From Nautilus pompilius (lineage: Eukaryota; Mollusca; Cephalopoda; Nautilida; Nautilidae): a stretch of 64,000 nt of DNA. The notes beneath the pieces are model-generated. The model saw only the letters and a list, made by a program, of their open reading frames with translations. It ran no database searches and was not told the DNA's origin. Within the stretch, counting starts at the first letter, position 1; every line of letters starts with the position of its first letter. Made by a program: the position numbers and the translations under genes. Of this stretch, positions 63,117 through 64,000 are shown piece after piece. The stretch is taken from assembly GCA_018389105.1 (NCBI GenBank), contig JACATO010000052.1, positions 2,789,490 through 2,853,489 of the forward strand. Direction: 5' to 3'.

Positions 63117-63149
63117 TCAACAACAACAACAACAGCAGCAGCAGCAGCG
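63117..63149 (+). repeat. LINE 3' tail of (CAA)n then (CAG)n
   Basis: Directly after the LINE stop and about 20 bp of 3' sequence, CAACAACAACAACAA passes into CAGCAGCAGCAGCAG. Simple-repeat rather than polyA tails are known for I-type and related LINEs. The tail marks the 3' boundary. Confidence 0.75.
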
Positions 63150-64000
63150 ACGTCTTGGACACCTACCGGCCGAAACAGCCGGGACTCAGGATCATGCAAC
63201 GTCTAGCGGTACATCAGCCCCATGTTTACTCGACGCGAGAGGCGTTTAAGACGGGCCAAGCTCTTGGTCACGAGTGTTATTGGGACAAAGATAAGCATTC
63301 CTTAAAAGAAAAAAAAAACACCTGGCAGTCTCGTGCAAGGTAAACAACTCGACATCCTCTTATAAGCGCCGCTACTGCGCTGCGATAACAGGTCAGCCAT
63401 CTTCCCATCCCACTACAGGTGCTCGTTCCAGAGCACTTGCCCGCAACCGACTGGTGACTTTATTCTATTACAGTTACAATACATCTGCTTCCTTATTCTG
63501 CATTATACTTTATTATTGCATAAAATGTCCGTTTAACATTAGCGGCGTCACGCACACAGTCCGGAAACTGTCCTCCTTTCGGACAGTCCTTCCTTTCTGT
63601 CGTTCATCACGTCAGACTGGAGTGTGACGTCATCGACCCGCTTCCGACGTCCGTCAATGTGCGCCAGTCCTTAAGCTTCTGGCTTCTGCCAGAATCAGCT
63701 GAAGATTTACAAATTTAGACAAAAATCAATACTGGTAAAACTTGTCACGAAGGATTAATATTTAATTTCCAGAAAGCGAAGGAACGCAATAATTGGATTG
63801 TAATAGGGGCAAGATTTATCGTCACGATAACGACTTTTGCCCTGAATGAGAAGAACTTGTGAAATGTCATCTTGGGAAAAAGAGGATGATGTATTGTGGG
63901 GGTTGGTTCTCCGAAGAAATCAGCCTCTTCGGAAAGGAATGTAGAAATAAAATAAAATGAAACTGAAAATTTACTAGAGTCAAAGGAAAAAGTCCGTTGA
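63150..64000. other. Non-coding flank
   Basis: No gene is recognised. Palindromic stretches around 63560-63600 (GTCCGGAAACTGTCCTCC and TTCGGACAGTCC) form imperfect inverted repeats of GGACAGT/ACTGTCC. Confidence 0.4.

Larger units (their letters stand above)
60310..63149 (+). mobile_element. APE-type LINE with 2A-like peptide and RNase H; reverse transcriptase deleted
   Basis: The GC-rich block of about 2.8 kb holds, in order, an N-terminal region, a 2A-like motif and a zinc-finger-like cysteine segment. APE endonuclease, pre-RT linker, post-RT region, RNase H and a CCHC finger follow, then a CAA/CAG tail. The order fits the I/Ingi group of LINEs, which have APE endonuclease plus RNase H. 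The clade call is by domain order only. The RT domain (normally about 300 residues) is absent: the reading jumps from GSREMWKIL to EKLEASQR near 61866-61880. The 5' boundary is uncertain; the 3' end is set by the simple-repeat tail. Confidence 0.85.

Overview
This is metazoan genomic DNA. It has long AT-rich non-coding stretches, spliced exons with GT/AG borders, no operon-like gene packing, many microsatellites and minisatellites, and several decayed transposons (Tc1-like, hAT-like, CR1/L2-like and a 2A-bearing LINE with RNase H). The repeat mix fits a marine animal such as a mollusc or another invertebrate deuterostome or lophotrochozoan. A jawless or cartilaginous fish cannot be excluded, and the species is not identifiable from this window alone.

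The only host gene I can support is on the + strand. Two phase-0 coding exons, 15055-15222 and 23482-23646, are about 8.3 kb apart and encode a small cysteine-rich, probably secreted protein. Both exons contain a related Cys-Cys module. Their first exon(s) and promoter were not found.

Layout. 1-6.8 kb: AT-rich DNA with one decayed copy of a multicopy animal gene family that carries N-terminal CxxC pairs (2527-3738) behind its own TATA box. 6.8-8.8 kb: a Tc1 element with complete inverted repeats abutting a fragment of a second Tc1 subfamily. 12.8-13.3 kb: a CpG- and homeodomain-motif-rich block. 14.56-14.96 kb: a 36-bp minisatellite just upstream of the first recognised exon. 18-19.4 kb: two degenerate telomere-like repeats in opposite orientation within the intron. 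27.8-28.85 kb: a 33-bp minisatellite. 29.6-47.0 kb: six large CT/GA arrays, several punctuated by a TACTGACGTCATC-like motif, with decayed CR1/L2-like and Tc1-like fragments and a third minisatellite (42.3-43.1 kb) between them. 47.6 kb: a candidate core promoter. 52.5 kb: an hAT/DUF4371-like fragment. 60.3-63.15 kb: a LINE with a 2A-like peptide, APE endonuclease, RNase H and CCHC finger whose reverse transcriptase has been deleted.

Most open frames in the window are chance frames or read through simple repeats and are not listed as genes. The recognisable proteins are remnants of selfish elements plus the one cysteine-rich host gene.
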